This document shows positions 22,547-34,269 of a DNA stretch of 64,000 nucleotides, in pieces. The translations under genes and the position numbers were made by a program. Below the pieces are notes generated by a model that was not told the origin of the DNA, searched no databases, and was given only the letters and a program-made list of their open reading frames with translations. Each line of letters begins with the position of its first letter. Position 1 is the first letter of the stretch. This stretch comes from Nageia nagi (Eukaryota > Pinophyta): positions 194,060,001-194,124,000 of the forward strand of contig JBITNC010000001.1 in the NCBI GenBank assembly GCA_050084985.1, given 5' to 3'.

Positions 22547-22896
22547 TGTTAGAACTTATAATGCATTATTGTGTAAACAACATAGGTATATTGTTTCTAA
22601 TTAATTGAAAATCGAAGGAACATATACAACACCTACGTTAGGAGGAAAAAGATTTTAAATATTTAGTGAAGTAAGAAAATGGTATATAAGAATGGTAATT
22701 GGAAGACTCTCCATCTACCATTCTCATCTAACATAGGGATATGTTTACTCTATGGGCGATGGCATGCCCCTTGGGTAAAAGAGTGAACCAAAGAGGCTTT
22801 TTTTACCTATAAATAGAGGGTCTCCTTCATGTAAGACATACGCTTGTACAAGCAGTATCATGCTACTAGTTTGTTTAGAGATATAGGTTGATAAAA
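22547..22896 (+). repeat. element D 5' LTR, truncated
   Basis: About 350 bp matching the first 350 of the 553-bp right LTR, starting TGTTAGAACTTATAATGC. TATA-like CCTATAAATAG at 22806-22816. The last 200 bp are missing. The sequence passes into element C's LTR across a few shared bases (AAAGG). Confidence 0.88.
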
Positions 22897-24095
22897 GGGC
22901 TTAAGGAAACATAACAGAAAATAAACTACGAAATAACACTTCCAGATCCAATGTCCAAGCAGAGACATTATGATAGCAAAATGTAGACAGAATAAAGATA
23001 GGAATGGATAACCACAATTACAATATGTTTTTGTGCCTGGTGAGCTTACACCAAGGTTGCCTCCAATAGGGGTTTTTGCGAATGGCTCAAGGGCCTCACC
23101 AATCGTAGCAGAAGCAAGGCCAAGCCCAAGGCTTCCCTACTTCTCTATGATGGAACAATCAGGGTTCCTCTCCCGAATGGCTGGAGTAAGCTCAAGGCTA
23201 GCCTTCAATCACCTCAAGACCTCAAATGTAAATTGCTCCACAAGTGACAAAGAAAGAGTTCTCACACTCAATCTAATAAAAAGGGGTTTAATCATAAATT
23301 CAGCATATCTTGTGTAATCCAGTAGTCCTCCTTATATAGGAGAGGTAGTCCATCTTCTAATCTTGTGTTGAGGTGATCTAACAGTGCATAATGATGATCC
23401 GTGTGCTTATGATGCCAACGTCCAAGATGAAGAGCCTTGGGATGAACGTAATCACATCCAAGAGCCTAGAAATGCAATGTTGGGATGAGGGGCCTTAAGT
23501 GTGTCTCGGTGTCGCTGCTATGCGCTGGGATTCCTCCAGGAAGGTGACGTGGGGCCTAGGAGTGCCCAGATTTCCAACATGGAGGTCAAGTCTCCTCCAG
23601 ATGTCTAACATGGGGCCTGAAATGCCAAATCTATCCAAAGTCCAAGGGTGGTAGTCGTGTGATGTCTCAAGATGCCAAATATCGCTCTTGGAATGCCACG
23701 TCCAATCTTGGAAGCTTTCCTCGTGCCTCATAGTTTGTGTAATCACATAAGGGGGTGCTCTACCTCGAAGAAGGAAGCACTAATCACAAGAGGACCATCT
23801 AATGCCAATTTACAATCATCAAGGCTAAATATGCAATGTCCCATTAATTGGAAACTAATATTGCACTTACAATCTTAATGGCCTCAACATTATTGGCATA
23901 TTAAGGCACTCAACTATACATAATGAACTAAATAAAGGCCCAATGTTCCATAATTAGAGCATTTAACTAAGTCTCTAAGTGGAACATACAATATTTGGCA
24001 GAAAACTACTAAAATAGACAAAATCACTCCTAAACTAATGTTCCCATTTATCAATGGTGAAATGGGGAAAACAAAATAAAAATGGGGACATTACA
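22896..24095 (-). repeat. element C 3' LTR, truncated
   Basis: About 1.2 kb, matching 27473-28701 at well over 90 percent by eye, mostly transition differences. It ends GGGGACATTACA. The bases equivalent to 27300-27472 are absent, and the left end fuses to the D LTR. Open frames within it (23033-23317 and others) recur in the other LTR and are not genes. Confidence 0.88.
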
Positions 24096-24214
24096 AGTCT
24101 GACCTTCACAAATTGCTTGTACCCAAGCAATTCGGAACATCCACAGCTGCAGCAAAGTCTTCTTGACCCTTCTCTTTGTCTTCAAAACCATGCATCATGG
24201 AGAGAATGGAATCT
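24096..24214 (-). other. element C 3' end of internal region
   Basis: Short stretch between the protease stop and the 3' LTR. The purine tract is weak (GAAGGTCAGAC just before the LTR, minus), unlike the strong tract of element A. Confidence 0.4.
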
Positions 24215-24781
24215 TCATACTTTGGTTGCCTTCTGAACTAAACCTAGCTTCCTCTTGGGTTCCATCAATTTGTTTCTGTGAAGGTGGTCAAGCGTAGCTC
24301 TCTTGAAGGCTTTTGGGGCATGATGGGCTAAATCTCCTTCTGCTATGGCCAACCGTAGCTCATGGTTGATCCTCACTCCTTTGATGGTGACCTTTTGTCC
24401 CTTGAAGGTGAAACTTACTTCTTGAGTTTGGAAGTTTGTTTGGACATCTCCCAAAGGATGCACCCATTGAACCCCAATCATAACTTGTTGCAAACTGTCT
24501 TGAAGAAAAACATAGAAATCATCCTCAAGTATGTAGTTTCCCATCTTGATTCTAAGCCTCACTGTGTTGTTGCAAACTGTGTAGTAACCATTGGCATTGG
24601 TCACATATATCCCTTCCACATCCTTGGTGGGCAAGTCCTTTGCTACAAATCCCTTGTCAATGAAGCTCCTTGTTGCTCCATTATCAATCATGACAAGTAT
24701 TTCTTCACCAACGGTTTCTCCTCTAACTTTGATAGAAATGTATGGAGGTAGTTTATTGTTTCCCTCCTCAATCATCTTCAT
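24215..24781 (-). CDS. element C retropepsin-like aspartic protease
   Basis: An intact 188-codon minus-strand frame. Residues 10-20 read LPPYISIKVRG. The active-site block at about 29-40 reads VMIDNGATRSFID. Then come a flap-like NGYYTVCNNTVRLRIKMG and QQVMIGVQWVHPLGDVQTN near 100, matching the ILG/GxxWL motif of gypsy proteases. The catalytic triplet is D-N-G instead of D-S/T-G, which would weaken the enzyme. In the family it processes gag or gag-pol. It is the only long open frame of element C, and immediately upstream is the gag-like remnant. Confidence 0.8.
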   Translation of the reverse strand: MKMIEEGNNKLPPYISIKVRGETVGEEILVMIDNGATRSFIDKGFVAKDLPTKDVEGIYVTNANGYYTVCNNTVRLRIKMGNYILEDDFYVFLQDSLQQVMIGVQWVHPLGDVQTNFQTQEVSFTFKGQKVTIKGVRINHELRLAIAEGDLAHHAPKAFKRATLDHLHRNKLMEPKRKLGLVQKATKV

Positions 24782-24783
24782 AT

Positions 24784-25500
24784 CTATAAATGATTCCTGA
24801 AAAAATGAGGATCTTGCCTTGCTTGATTAGGCATGTTGGGAGCCCAATTTTCCTTGCCAATTTCGCAGTTTTCCTTTGGCCTTCTTTGGACATGAATCCT
24901 CATCCCTGTATGTGTCTTTTTTGGCCCACCTTCCCTACATCTAGATGGAGATGGTTCAACATGGGTTACCACTTGTTCTTTGGTTTTTCCTTTTTGAGAA
25001 TTCAAACACCTCTTCTTCCTCTTCCCTTGTGATCTCAATGAAGTCTTTGAAGCTAAGTGATGCCTTTATGTCATGAGGAAGAGTAGAATAGGCTTGGACA
25101 AGTTTGTGCACTGTTGTAGTAAGCTTGGAGTCTACCTGATTGCTCATGTTGTCTCCCTCTCTCCAACGTGTGCACCTTTTTTGGTGAATTTTGCCTTTTT
25201 AATCAATTATTGCCACGGAAGCTCTACCAATGTGAAAACCCTTGTTTTGGCCTTCACAATTGTGTTCCGACTGCCAAAGCTCTTTGCAACAAAAGCAAAC
25301 TCAATAGTACCTTGGAAATTTTTGGAGAAAAGCCTCTTCCTTCTACATTCTGAAGGATGCCATGATAGTGTCCTAGCTTCCCACAGATTTCCACTAAGAG
25401 TCTTAGTGCCTCAATTCTTCCTCCCAATCCAAAAGAATTTGCAAGATGCTTGCATCTAGATCTATCTTCAAAAAATTCAAATTATGGCCTCAAAGTGTGG
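24784..25500 (-). pseudogene. element C gag-like remnant
   Basis: Minus-strand short frames just upstream of the protease. One begins MSNQVDSKLTTTVHKLVQAY and runs into an acidic then basic region (TREEEEEVFEFSKRK); another frame holds basic, cysteine-poor nucleocapsid-like sequence. Frameshifts separate them. No complete zinc knuckle is seen. Assignment to gag rests on position between PBS and protease. Confidence 0.4.
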
Positions 25501-27284
25501 ACATTAGCCTCTAGTGGAAGAAATGGTGAAAAAAGGTCTCTTCAAACTTCACGAATTCCCTCAAGCTCAGAATTGGGCTTTCCAAAAAACCAACGAAGTG
25601 CCTTCAAGTGCTAGAATGATTCCTAGTGCTCAACGCATGCCTCCTATTCCTCTAGCTGCCCAATGAGCTCCGTGAAAGTGCCACGCAGACCTTCCAACTC
25701 TTTTGTTGATAAACATCAAGCTCTTGCTCCTTGAATTCGAATTTTGGATCTCAAAATTGGTGTGCTCTTCCTCTAACCCAATAGTTGGATTTATAGGCAT
25801 CAAAAGTGATTTGAATTTGTCTTTTTTATACTTGCATCATGCTTTCCCTCCAAAATTCAAATTTTGAGCACAATAAAATGATACCTAAAACATAACACCT
25901 TATCTCTCCTAATTTTAATGAGTGTCAAATTAAAAATAATAAAATATCTTTAAATCAAAATAATTCTATTTTTCTCCAAAATACAAAAACAAAAATATTT
26001 TTTATTTTTCTCAAATATTTTCTCCTTTTTTATTTTCTCCTAAATACAACAAATAAAATATTTTTTTCTTTTTCACCTTATTGCTCCTTAAATTAAATAA
26101 AACTCTCCCTTGGAATAAAAAATGCAAATGAACTCAAACCTCGATTTTAATTCTTTCCATGGTGGATGATTCAATTCAAGTGCCAAATCGAATAAGCTAA
26201 ATGTTCACACAAGCATGGAATGATGTAGAATTAACTCCAAACTTCAACAATATGCCAAGATCCCATACGTCCAAGCTCAAATGATCAGATTTTTGCAAAT
26301 CCACAATGAATTGAGCTTCCTCATCACCCAACGTCTCACTTCTGGCTCTCAAATCTTGACAATATTGGCAAAAATGACCAAACGCCTCTCTTTAAGCTTC
26401 CATTATGCAAATACCAATGCGAAAATATGTCAAATTCAGCGATTTGACTCTTCCTATGGCTCAACGTCCTCTTCCCAGTGACTCCAAACTCCAATTTCTC
26501 AAAAATTTTGGCTTGGATGACCCAACAACCTTGCAGAAGCTATCAGAATCCAGATTCCATGATGAAAATGTCAATGCCTGCAATTTGATGTCACTATGAT
26601 GCAAACGCTCCTCAAAAATGGCCTCGGAATGCCTAAACGATCCTCAAAATGACCTTACAATACCAACGTTAGCCTCAAAATGACCAAACGACCTCAGATC
26701 TAGGCCTCTTAAGTCTCAATGAACCTCCTCTTGGCTCCTTGAACCTCAGATCCAAACAAACAAACCTCAAACTTGATGCAAAATATCAAAACTTTTGAAA
26801 ATAATCACTCACCAAGCTAGACGATCCTCCTTGAAGCTTCAAAATTGAAAATATGGTCAAATTATGACCAACAAACTTGCCAAAAGGGTGAGATCTGACC
26901 TTTAGACCTTCAATGTTGGACTCCCAATGTCTAGATCTAGCGAATTGACTACCATAACTGCAACATCAATCTTCCAAGGATAGAATGCTTCAGATCTCCA
27001 CAATTTTTCGAAACCACGATGATCTCAAGTCAATGCCGCAATGAAATTCATTCCAGATCTTCCAACATGACGATAAGATCTCAGCAAATCCTTCTCTTAC
27101 TCGACAAAAATGGTCAAGATCTCCTCAATAACTTCTCCTTTCTTACCTGACAGAAAAGGGCAAGATCTCAACAAATAATACCATTGTGATATCACTCTGA
27201 CCAGTGAATTGGTATTTCCTTCAGCTAAGCTCAGAAATTCTCCATGTGTGATGCCTTTGATTCTAGCAGGATGACAGAATCAAG
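25501..27284 (-). other. element C leader / decayed gag region
   Basis: Non-coding as it stands. Low-complexity AAAATTTTCTCC-type runs at 25890-26110, then recurring phrases such as CTCAAAATGACC and GATCTCAACAAAT. No protein family recognised. Confidence 0.4.
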
Positions 27285-27296
27285 GCTCTGATACCA
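27285..27296 (-). other. element C primer binding site
   Basis: The minus-strand bases TGGTATCAGAGC lie three bases inside the 5' LTR, complementary to initiator tRNA-Met. This fixes the orientation and the LTR border. Confidence 0.9.
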
Positions 27297-27299
27297 CTA

Positions 27300-28701
27300 T
27301 GATGATCCCAAATCAACATATCATGCTCAAATGTGCCTTAGGCGAGGGTCGTTTGTCTTCTAGCTCTGGATATAGCCAATTCTACTCAAAAATGCAATAC
27401 TACTCCAACATCTAGCAATAAACGACAGAAATGCAAGTTCGAACCACAAAATACCTCCAAAAACTCAACGAAGGGCTTAAAAAAACATAACAAAAAATAA
27501 ACCATAAATAGCACTTCCATATCCAATGTCCAAGTAGAGATAGAATGATAGCAAAATGTAGACAGAATAAAGTAATTGTATTGAGATAGGAATGGATAAC
27601 CACAATTGCAATATGTTTTTGTGCCTAATGAGCTTACACCAAGGTTGCCTCCAATAGGGGTTTTTGCAGATGGCTCAAGGGCCTCACCAATCGCAGCAAC
27701 AAAAGCAAAGGCCAAGTCCAAGGCTTCCCCACTTCTCTATGATGGAACAATCAAGGTTCCTCTCCCGAATGGTTGGAGTAAGCTCAAGGCTAGCCTTCAA
27801 TCACCTCAAGACCTCAAATGCAAATTGCTCCACAAGTGGCAAAGAAAGAGTTCTCACACTCAGTCCAATAAAAAGGGGTTTAATTATAAATTCAGCATAT
27901 CTTGTGTAATCCAGTAGTCCTCCTTATATAGGAGAGGTAGTCCATCTTCTAATATTCCGTTGAGATGATCTAACAATGCATAATGGTGATCTGTGTGCTT
28001 ATGATGCCAACGTCCAAGATGAAGAGCCTTGGGATGAACATAATCACATTCAAGAGCATAGAAATGCAACATTGGGATGAGGGGCCTTAAGTGTGTCTTG
28101 GTGTCAATGCCATGCACTAGGATTCCTCTAGGAAGGTGACGTGGGGCCTAGGAGTGCCCAGATTTCCAATGTGGGGGTCAAGTCTCCTCCAAATGTCTAA
28201 CGTGGGGCCTGGAATGCCAAATCTGTCCAACGTCCAAGGGTGGGAGTCGTGTGATGTCTCGGGATGCCAAATATCCCTATTGGAATGTCACGTCCAATCT
28301 TGGAAGCTTTCTTCGTGCCTTGTAGTCTGTGTAATCACATAAGTGGGTGCTCTACCTTAATGAAGGGATCACTAATGACAAGAGGACCATCTAATACCAA
28401 TTTACAATCATCAAGGCTAAATATGCAACGTCCCATTAATTGGAGACCAATATTGCACTAACAATCTTAATGGCCTTGGTATCATTAATACAACATTATT
28501 GGCATATTAAGGCACTCAACTATACATAATGAACTAAATAAAGGCCCAATGTTCCATAATTAGAGCATTTAACTAAGTCTATAAGTGGAACATACAATAT
28601 TTGGCCGGAAACTACTAAAATAGAAAAAATCACTCTTAAACTAATGTTCCCATTTATCAATGGTGAAATGGGGAAAACACCATGAAAATGGGGACATTAC
28701 A
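27300..28701 (-). repeat. element C 5' LTR, complete
   Basis: 1,402 bp from TGATGATCCC to GACATTACA on the plus strand (TG...CA). Partner of 22896-24095. Large LTRs of this size are common in gypsy-type elements. Confidence 0.88.
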
Positions 28702-29089
28702 TTTCAATTTTATTTCAATTTAAGATTGAAATTTAGATCTAATTTTATTTTATAATTAGATCTTGTCTAAGAACATCTAATTTTTAAATCTAACATTGTT
28801 TTTACTAGATGTTAGAATTATAATACTTAAATCTAACATCCTCTTGCTATATGTTAGATTCTTTTTTAGGATTTATTTTTTGTAAAAATGTAAACGAATT
28901 TTGCAATTTTTTAAATTTTTTATTTGCAAAATGTTATATATGAAATTCAAAAAAGGGGAATAGAGAATTTTGTTTTGAATACAAAATTGTTTACATTTAT
29001 AAAAAGGATATTATTTGTTTTTTATTAAAAACATTAAAAAAAGATTATTTGTTTTTTATATTAAAACATATAAATATAATGTTCTTTTA
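28702..29089. other. AT-rich part of element D interior
   Basis: Contains imperfect palindromes, for example GATCTAATT...AATTAGATC at about 28736-28764, and repeated ATCTAACAT words. No coding sequence. Confidence 0.45.
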
Positions 29090-29310
29090 TATAGAAATAA
29101 GCAAGCCACCCAAAGGGGCCGCGCCAACCCCCAAAGGGGAGTGAACTCCCCAAGGGGATTGCGACCACCCCAAGGGAGCCACCAAACCCCAAAAGGGGTC
29201 ACGAGCCACCAACGGGGATTGCCAACCCGAAAGGCGGGCGCGAGCCACCCAAGGGGGCCGTGTCACCACCAAGAGGGGCATGAGCCACCCAAGAGGGTTG
29301 CATAACCCCT
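29090..29310. repeat. GC-rich palindromic minisatellite 1
   Basis: About ten degenerate units of 18-24 bp, each built on CC(A)ACCCCAAAGGGG, so that every unit has a small dyad CCCC-AA-GGGG. The block is strongly GC-rich inside very AT-rich DNA. The two opposite-strand open frames over it are by-products of the repeat. Further weak units continue to about 29690. Confidence 0.7.
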
Positions 29311-30189
29311 TTCGAGTAGTTGCGAAGTTGTTTCTTCATACAGGTCCAAATGTAGGTTATGTTGGTTAGTTCCTCTTACCCCACATGGTAGACAGCGCAA
29401 TCATGTTGGATCAGTCTCACAAGCCTCTGCAACTACCCATGCCGACCATTGCCTACCCACTCCTACATCCCCTCTACTTGTACGACAATGATTGGGCAAT
29501 CACTTTTTTTTTAACAAGTGCGAATGTTTGATTCAAACGTTAGTTCCCAATGGGCCGCCACTCCCCAAATGAGCATGGACCACCACACATAAGGGTCGCT
29601 ACCCCCAAGGTGATGCAGCCAACCCAAGGGGATGTAGTGGTGATGAATCCTTTCAATACAGGCTATTTTCAAGGGGATGCAACAATGTCGCTCAAGGTGG
29701 TGTCGGCTTGTCCTAGGATATATGGCAAGGGGGCTTATTCTAGTCTCCCTAAATCTACTTGTGGATAAGACTACAAGGGCAAGTTATGATGCATATGGGG
29801 TGAATGGACGGGCTTTCTTACTCCCAACAATATGGGAGTCCTCCACACATTCGTGCAAAACCATTGTGTGGATTAGGGTTTCAACATAAATCAATATATA
29901 GACAATATAATAGGACTATTTGCAGGTGATGATGGTGTGAGAAGAAAGAGCATGTATAGAATTGAAGCACAATATGATATATGTTTTGTTTGTTATCATC
30001 CCCCAAATGATATGGTTGAAAATGAGCTTACATTTATGTATACAAATGCGAATGAATCTATGCATAATAATAGAGAAGGCAAGCTCCAAACAGTAAAACC
30101 ATTTGTGGATGTTGAATATGGCTTTGATTCCCATCTAAGGAAATGACTTTTAGCTGCTTCTTTATATTTCTACCACAATATGAGTGGCA
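29311..30189. other. element D interior, no gene
   Basis: Mixed sequence with scattered copies of the CCCAAGGGG-type unit at 29550-29680 and a complementary open-frame pair at 29916-30146. No recognisable protein. Confidence 0.4.
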
Positions 30190-30425
30190 TTTGGACTCCA
30201 AGGGAAGCACGCAACCCCAAGGTTGGACGCAGCCCCTACAAGAGCACACGACCCCTATGGGAGCATGCGGCCCCAACAGAGTGCTCGCGGCCCCTACAAG
30301 AGCACACAACCCCTATAAGGTAGATGCGACCTAAACGCGACCCCTATGGGAGCATGCGGCCCCAACAAAGTGCTCGCAACCCCTATGGGTGGATGCGACC
30401 CCTACGAGAGCTCACGACCCTCTAT
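30190..30425. repeat. GC-rich minisatellite 2
   Basis: Units of about 20-24 bp around GCGACCCCTATGGGAGCATG and GCGGCCCCAACAGAGTGCTC. One 50-bp segment near 30248 is repeated almost exactly near 30338. Same C4...G3-type dyads as block 1 and again an abrupt GC-rich island. Confidence 0.7.
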
Positions 30426-31379
30426 TAGGTGTTGATGATGTCCTCTCCTCTCTCATTTGCATTTTTTTAAAAACTTTCGAATTTTTTAAACCTAATTTAC
30501 TGGCATTGTAATAGGCTTGTTTACAATTATGGTTTTATATTTCAAGGTATTATTAGCATTCTGAAGGCACATAAATGAATATATTTGCCTAGTTTAAGAG
30601 AGATAGTTGAAGTTGAAAGGCATCCAATCTCCAAAGACTCTTTTTTTATGGAAATGAGAAGCAATAAATAATATCTAGTGATTCATCTTCATTTTCTTGT
30701 TCATAATTTGAAGAAGCCATACAATTTACTACCCATTGAGATTTATTTCTTAAGTTTGGGTTTGCAAAATACATAGAGAAGTGATAATTATTTTGGTGGG
30801 CATAATTTTTTTTTGTGGTTTGAAACCAATTTATTTATTGATCTTTCAAACGTAGTGAGCAAAATTTATATTTTATCATAAGACCATGTGAACATATCAT
30901 AAAGCTATTACATAAAAAATTGAATGAATGCACATTTATAAAGTATGGTGCACATGGTATGACATAAAATTTAATTGCACATTTATGAGGTGTACATATC
31001 ATAAATTTTATTATGTTGATAATTATTTTGCAAAGCAAATCTTTTGATCAATGCAACAATTTTTTGTATAAATTTTGCAATTATTACAAATTTGTTAAAG
31101 CAAAATCGTTTTGCAAGATTTAACATATTTGGATCAATTTTTAAGAAATTGTAAAAATTATGAAGGTAAAATTTTATTTTTGCAATAATTAATTATGTTA
31201 GAAATTAATTATTTTCAAATATATTGAAGCCATTTTTTTTCAAAATTAAAAAGTTTAAGATTAATTTTTGCAAAATGGTATGTATTTTATGCAACTTTTT
31301 ATGATGGCATCATAACTAAGCTTGGAAGTTTAGATGTGCTTATTTAGTTGATGATAAATTAAAAAAGGGGAGGTTGCAT
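30426..31379. other. element D interior, AT-rich, no gene
   Basis: No recognisable frame. Long A/T runs and TTTTGCAA-like repeats. Confidence 0.4.
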
Positions 31380-33160
31380 TATGTAGCATTTGTCGATCAA
31401 AAGAGTTATTGTGATTGGATGTGCACATTGTTTGAAACAAAAAATTTATGTAAAATTTCTTCAAACTTTACTATATGCATTATCCTTATTCATTGATTGT
31501 GCACATTTTTAAATATTCTAGGTTGGATGAAAAACTTTGGTTGTGCACATATTCATGTTGGAATGAAATGTTTCTAAACTTTCTCCACATTTAAATTGTT
31601 GTGCACATTTCTTTTGGTAAAATGAAATATTTATCCTCAAAACTTTGGTTGTGCACACATTCTTTTTGGAGTGAAAAGTTTGTAAACTTTCTCCGCATTT
31701 GAATTGTTGTGCACATTGTTTATTGTATTAAAAAAAATTTATCCTCAAAACGTTAATTGTGCACATTAGTTGATATCCATGTTGGAGTGAAAAGTTTATA
31801 AACTTTTTTCACATTCAAATTATTGAGCGCATTGTTTATATTATTTGATCGTTCACAAATGGATATCATGCATATCGCCATTGATTAGTGTGCACAGGTT
31901 GATTTCGTATATCACCATTATTGTTTGTGCACATGTGGATATCTTGCATATCACCTTTATTAATTATGCATTTGTTAAAATTGAATGATTGTGCATTATG
32001 GAAAAAAAAGTTAATACTTAACTTCCAAGCTAATACTTAAGGTTGAAAATACCTTAGTATAAATATTTAATGGTATTTGTAAATATTTTTACCTTGGATA
32101 GATTGATAAATAATCTTATGGAATAGGCAATAAATCAATTTTAAGTCTTGTACGTTTTTGCAAAGATATAAATGATGATGCAAATTAATATTATATATAA
32201 AGCTTTATGTAATTATTGCAAAAATTATATGAATAAAAATTGATGCAATAAATAATACAATTGGATGGATTGTTTGCCATTTTTTGAAGTTAGGTTAATG
32301 AATTATTTACCACATTGTTACTTCCAAATTGAGAAGTTATATCTATGTTTATGGATGTTTGGATTTTTTTTTTAAAAGTTAATATTGATGTCAATCTACT
32401 TTCATGTTTGGAAAGTTTATCCTTGTTTATGTTCTTCATTTTTGCTAAAAAGTTATGGTGGAATGGTTAAAAAAATTCGCCTTTCTCCATGACTACAAAT
32501 CGATGGAGTAGTTAAAAAAGTTTGCCCTTCTCCAAAATTACAAACCGTTGAAGTGGTTAAGAAGGTTCGCCTTTCTCCAAAATCACAATTTTTTGGATTT
32601 ATGCCATTTTACTTTCATTGTCGGGAAGTTTATCCATTATGAATTGATGCCACTTTACTTTTATTGTTGAAAAATATGTTTAATCCATGTTAATGGATTA
32701 GTGCTTCTTTCTTCCATCATATGCATCTTGACTAGATGGCATAGTCAAGTTGGCATTTTGTGACTTATGGCTCGTAAATCTTGACTAGATGGCATAGTCA
32801 AGTTGGCATTTTGTAACTTATAGCTTGTAAATCTTGACTAGGTGGTGTATGTATCTTGAATTGCCATTTTCTTCATCCAGGTTATAGTATTGTTGTTGAA
32901 GACCTTAAACCAACAATTCAACATGTTTATAAATTGATAAAAACGTATGCATCTTGGGTTGGCATTTTCTTCATCTAGGCTATAATATTGTTGGTGGAGA
33001 TCTTAAACCTTCAATTCAACATGTTTATAAATGGATAAGAATGTATGCATCTTAAGATGGAATTTAGTGCTTGTGGCTGTATCTTGACTAGTGGTATGGT
33101 CAAGTTGATGTTTATCGCTATGCGTCTTGATTAGTGGTATGGTCAAGTTGGCAATTGATG
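31380..33160. repeat. cluster of different tandem repeats
   Basis: Several adjacent arrays. About 108-bp units marked by TTGTGCACAT at 31541, 31649 and 31757. About 45-bp units marked by GGTTAA-AAG-TTCGCC at 32465, 32510 and 32555. 53-bp units marked by TCTTGACTAGATGGCATAGT at 32726, 32779 and 32832. A 98-bp duplication at about 32862 and 32960. A TTGA-TAGTGGTATGGTCAAGTTG pair near 33085 and 33125. None is open in frame. Confidence 0.7.
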
Positions 33161-34269
33161 TTATTATTTACATTTATGAACTTATTTGATTATTGTCTTA
33201 ATGAAAAGAATATTTATCTTGATTCGTTGATGGCAAGAAAACTATTCTTGGTGATTGCCTTAGTCTTTTGGATAGATTATGATGGCAAAATATTGGCTAC
33301 TTATGTAAAGCACATTAATGATTGTGTGGTTATATGATACAAAATTATTTTTTCGATAAACACATGTTTCTAAAAATTCAACGGAGAAAATTTTCAAAAA
33401 TTGTTCATCACTTATAATTGACATTGTGTTATTTATAAGCCTCCACATTGATGTAAAATGATTAGACACTTAGTATCCTTTTAATCAATTTCGTGTACAT
33501 AAGCATGAACAACTCAATTAAAAGAGTTGGTGGCATTTACCGCTTCACAAAGTAATGCTTACTGCATAAATAGCAATCGACATACGAACTAAGCGATACA
33601 ATTCTAGTTGTGGTAAACCAATTCTCAACTCACTTACGGTTCTCCCCAAATGAGAGGATTGTACGAGAATATTTATAGATTAATGTTGGGGAGGGTTCAT
33701 CATTGGGATTACATGTCGCTCCTGCTAGGGAAGTTTCGTCATTGAGAGATTTGGCCAATGCTTCGTTAATGGAGCATTCCTATAAGTCTTTCCATGAACT
33801 GTGTTTACGATGTGAAGTTTTCAAGGGCAAAGGGCAGTGGGCGATCAAGCATTTGACATGTTCATTAAGGAGTAAATGAGCTCATTGTTGAGAGAGAAAA
33901 TCTCCTTAAACGTATTACATGAACTAACCGAGGAGTTAGAGACTCTAAGGCTAAATGCCATTGCTTGAGTTCCTCCTATTCCCAAATTTCAGTAAAAGAA
34001 AAGTCTTATTAACCTACAGTGCAATGATTATGCCTATATTAGTTATAAATAAAGGAGACACCCTAAATTTGTATTTGAAATTTGCTTGCTCGGTTTTAAA
34101 TTAATTTGTATGACCCAATAGTAAGGTCAATTGGGTTTCAAATTTTGTTATAGGATCTTATGTGCATAACTGCACTTAAATGAATATGATATTGATTTCA
34201 TATAATGGATGCTTAATTACATAAGACAAGCATATTAAATGATATATGTATCGACGTATGGATAACTTA
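33161..34269. other. element D interior, unassigned
   Basis: No family recognised. A stretch near 33830-33970 reads like a coiled protein in broken frames (LLRENLLKRIT-like). It could be a gag remnant but is too short to call. Confidence 0.3.

Larger units (their letters stand above)
22896..28701 (-). mobile_element. non-autonomous LTR element C (gag-protease only)
   Basis: Minus-strand LTR element with a complete 1,402-bp 5' LTR (28701-27300), PBS, a leader, a gag-like remnant, a retropepsin-type protease and then directly the 3' LTR (24095-22896), which lacks its last 177 bp. The internal region is only 3.2 kb and has no reverse transcriptase, RNase H or integrase. The protease style is that of Ty3/gypsy polyproteins. 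It resembles the TR-GAG class of non-autonomous elements, with the protease added. It would depend on enzymes supplied by another element. Confidence 0.8.

Noticed and set aside
23033-23317. Open frame repeated at 27606-27917
   Set aside because: Both lie at the same place in the two LTRs of element C, so they are LTR sequence and not a duplicated gene.
29015-29305. Opposing 96- and 64-codon frames over the GC-rich block
   Set aside because: Produced by the CCCCAAAGGGG minisatellite, which is open on both strands because of its composition.
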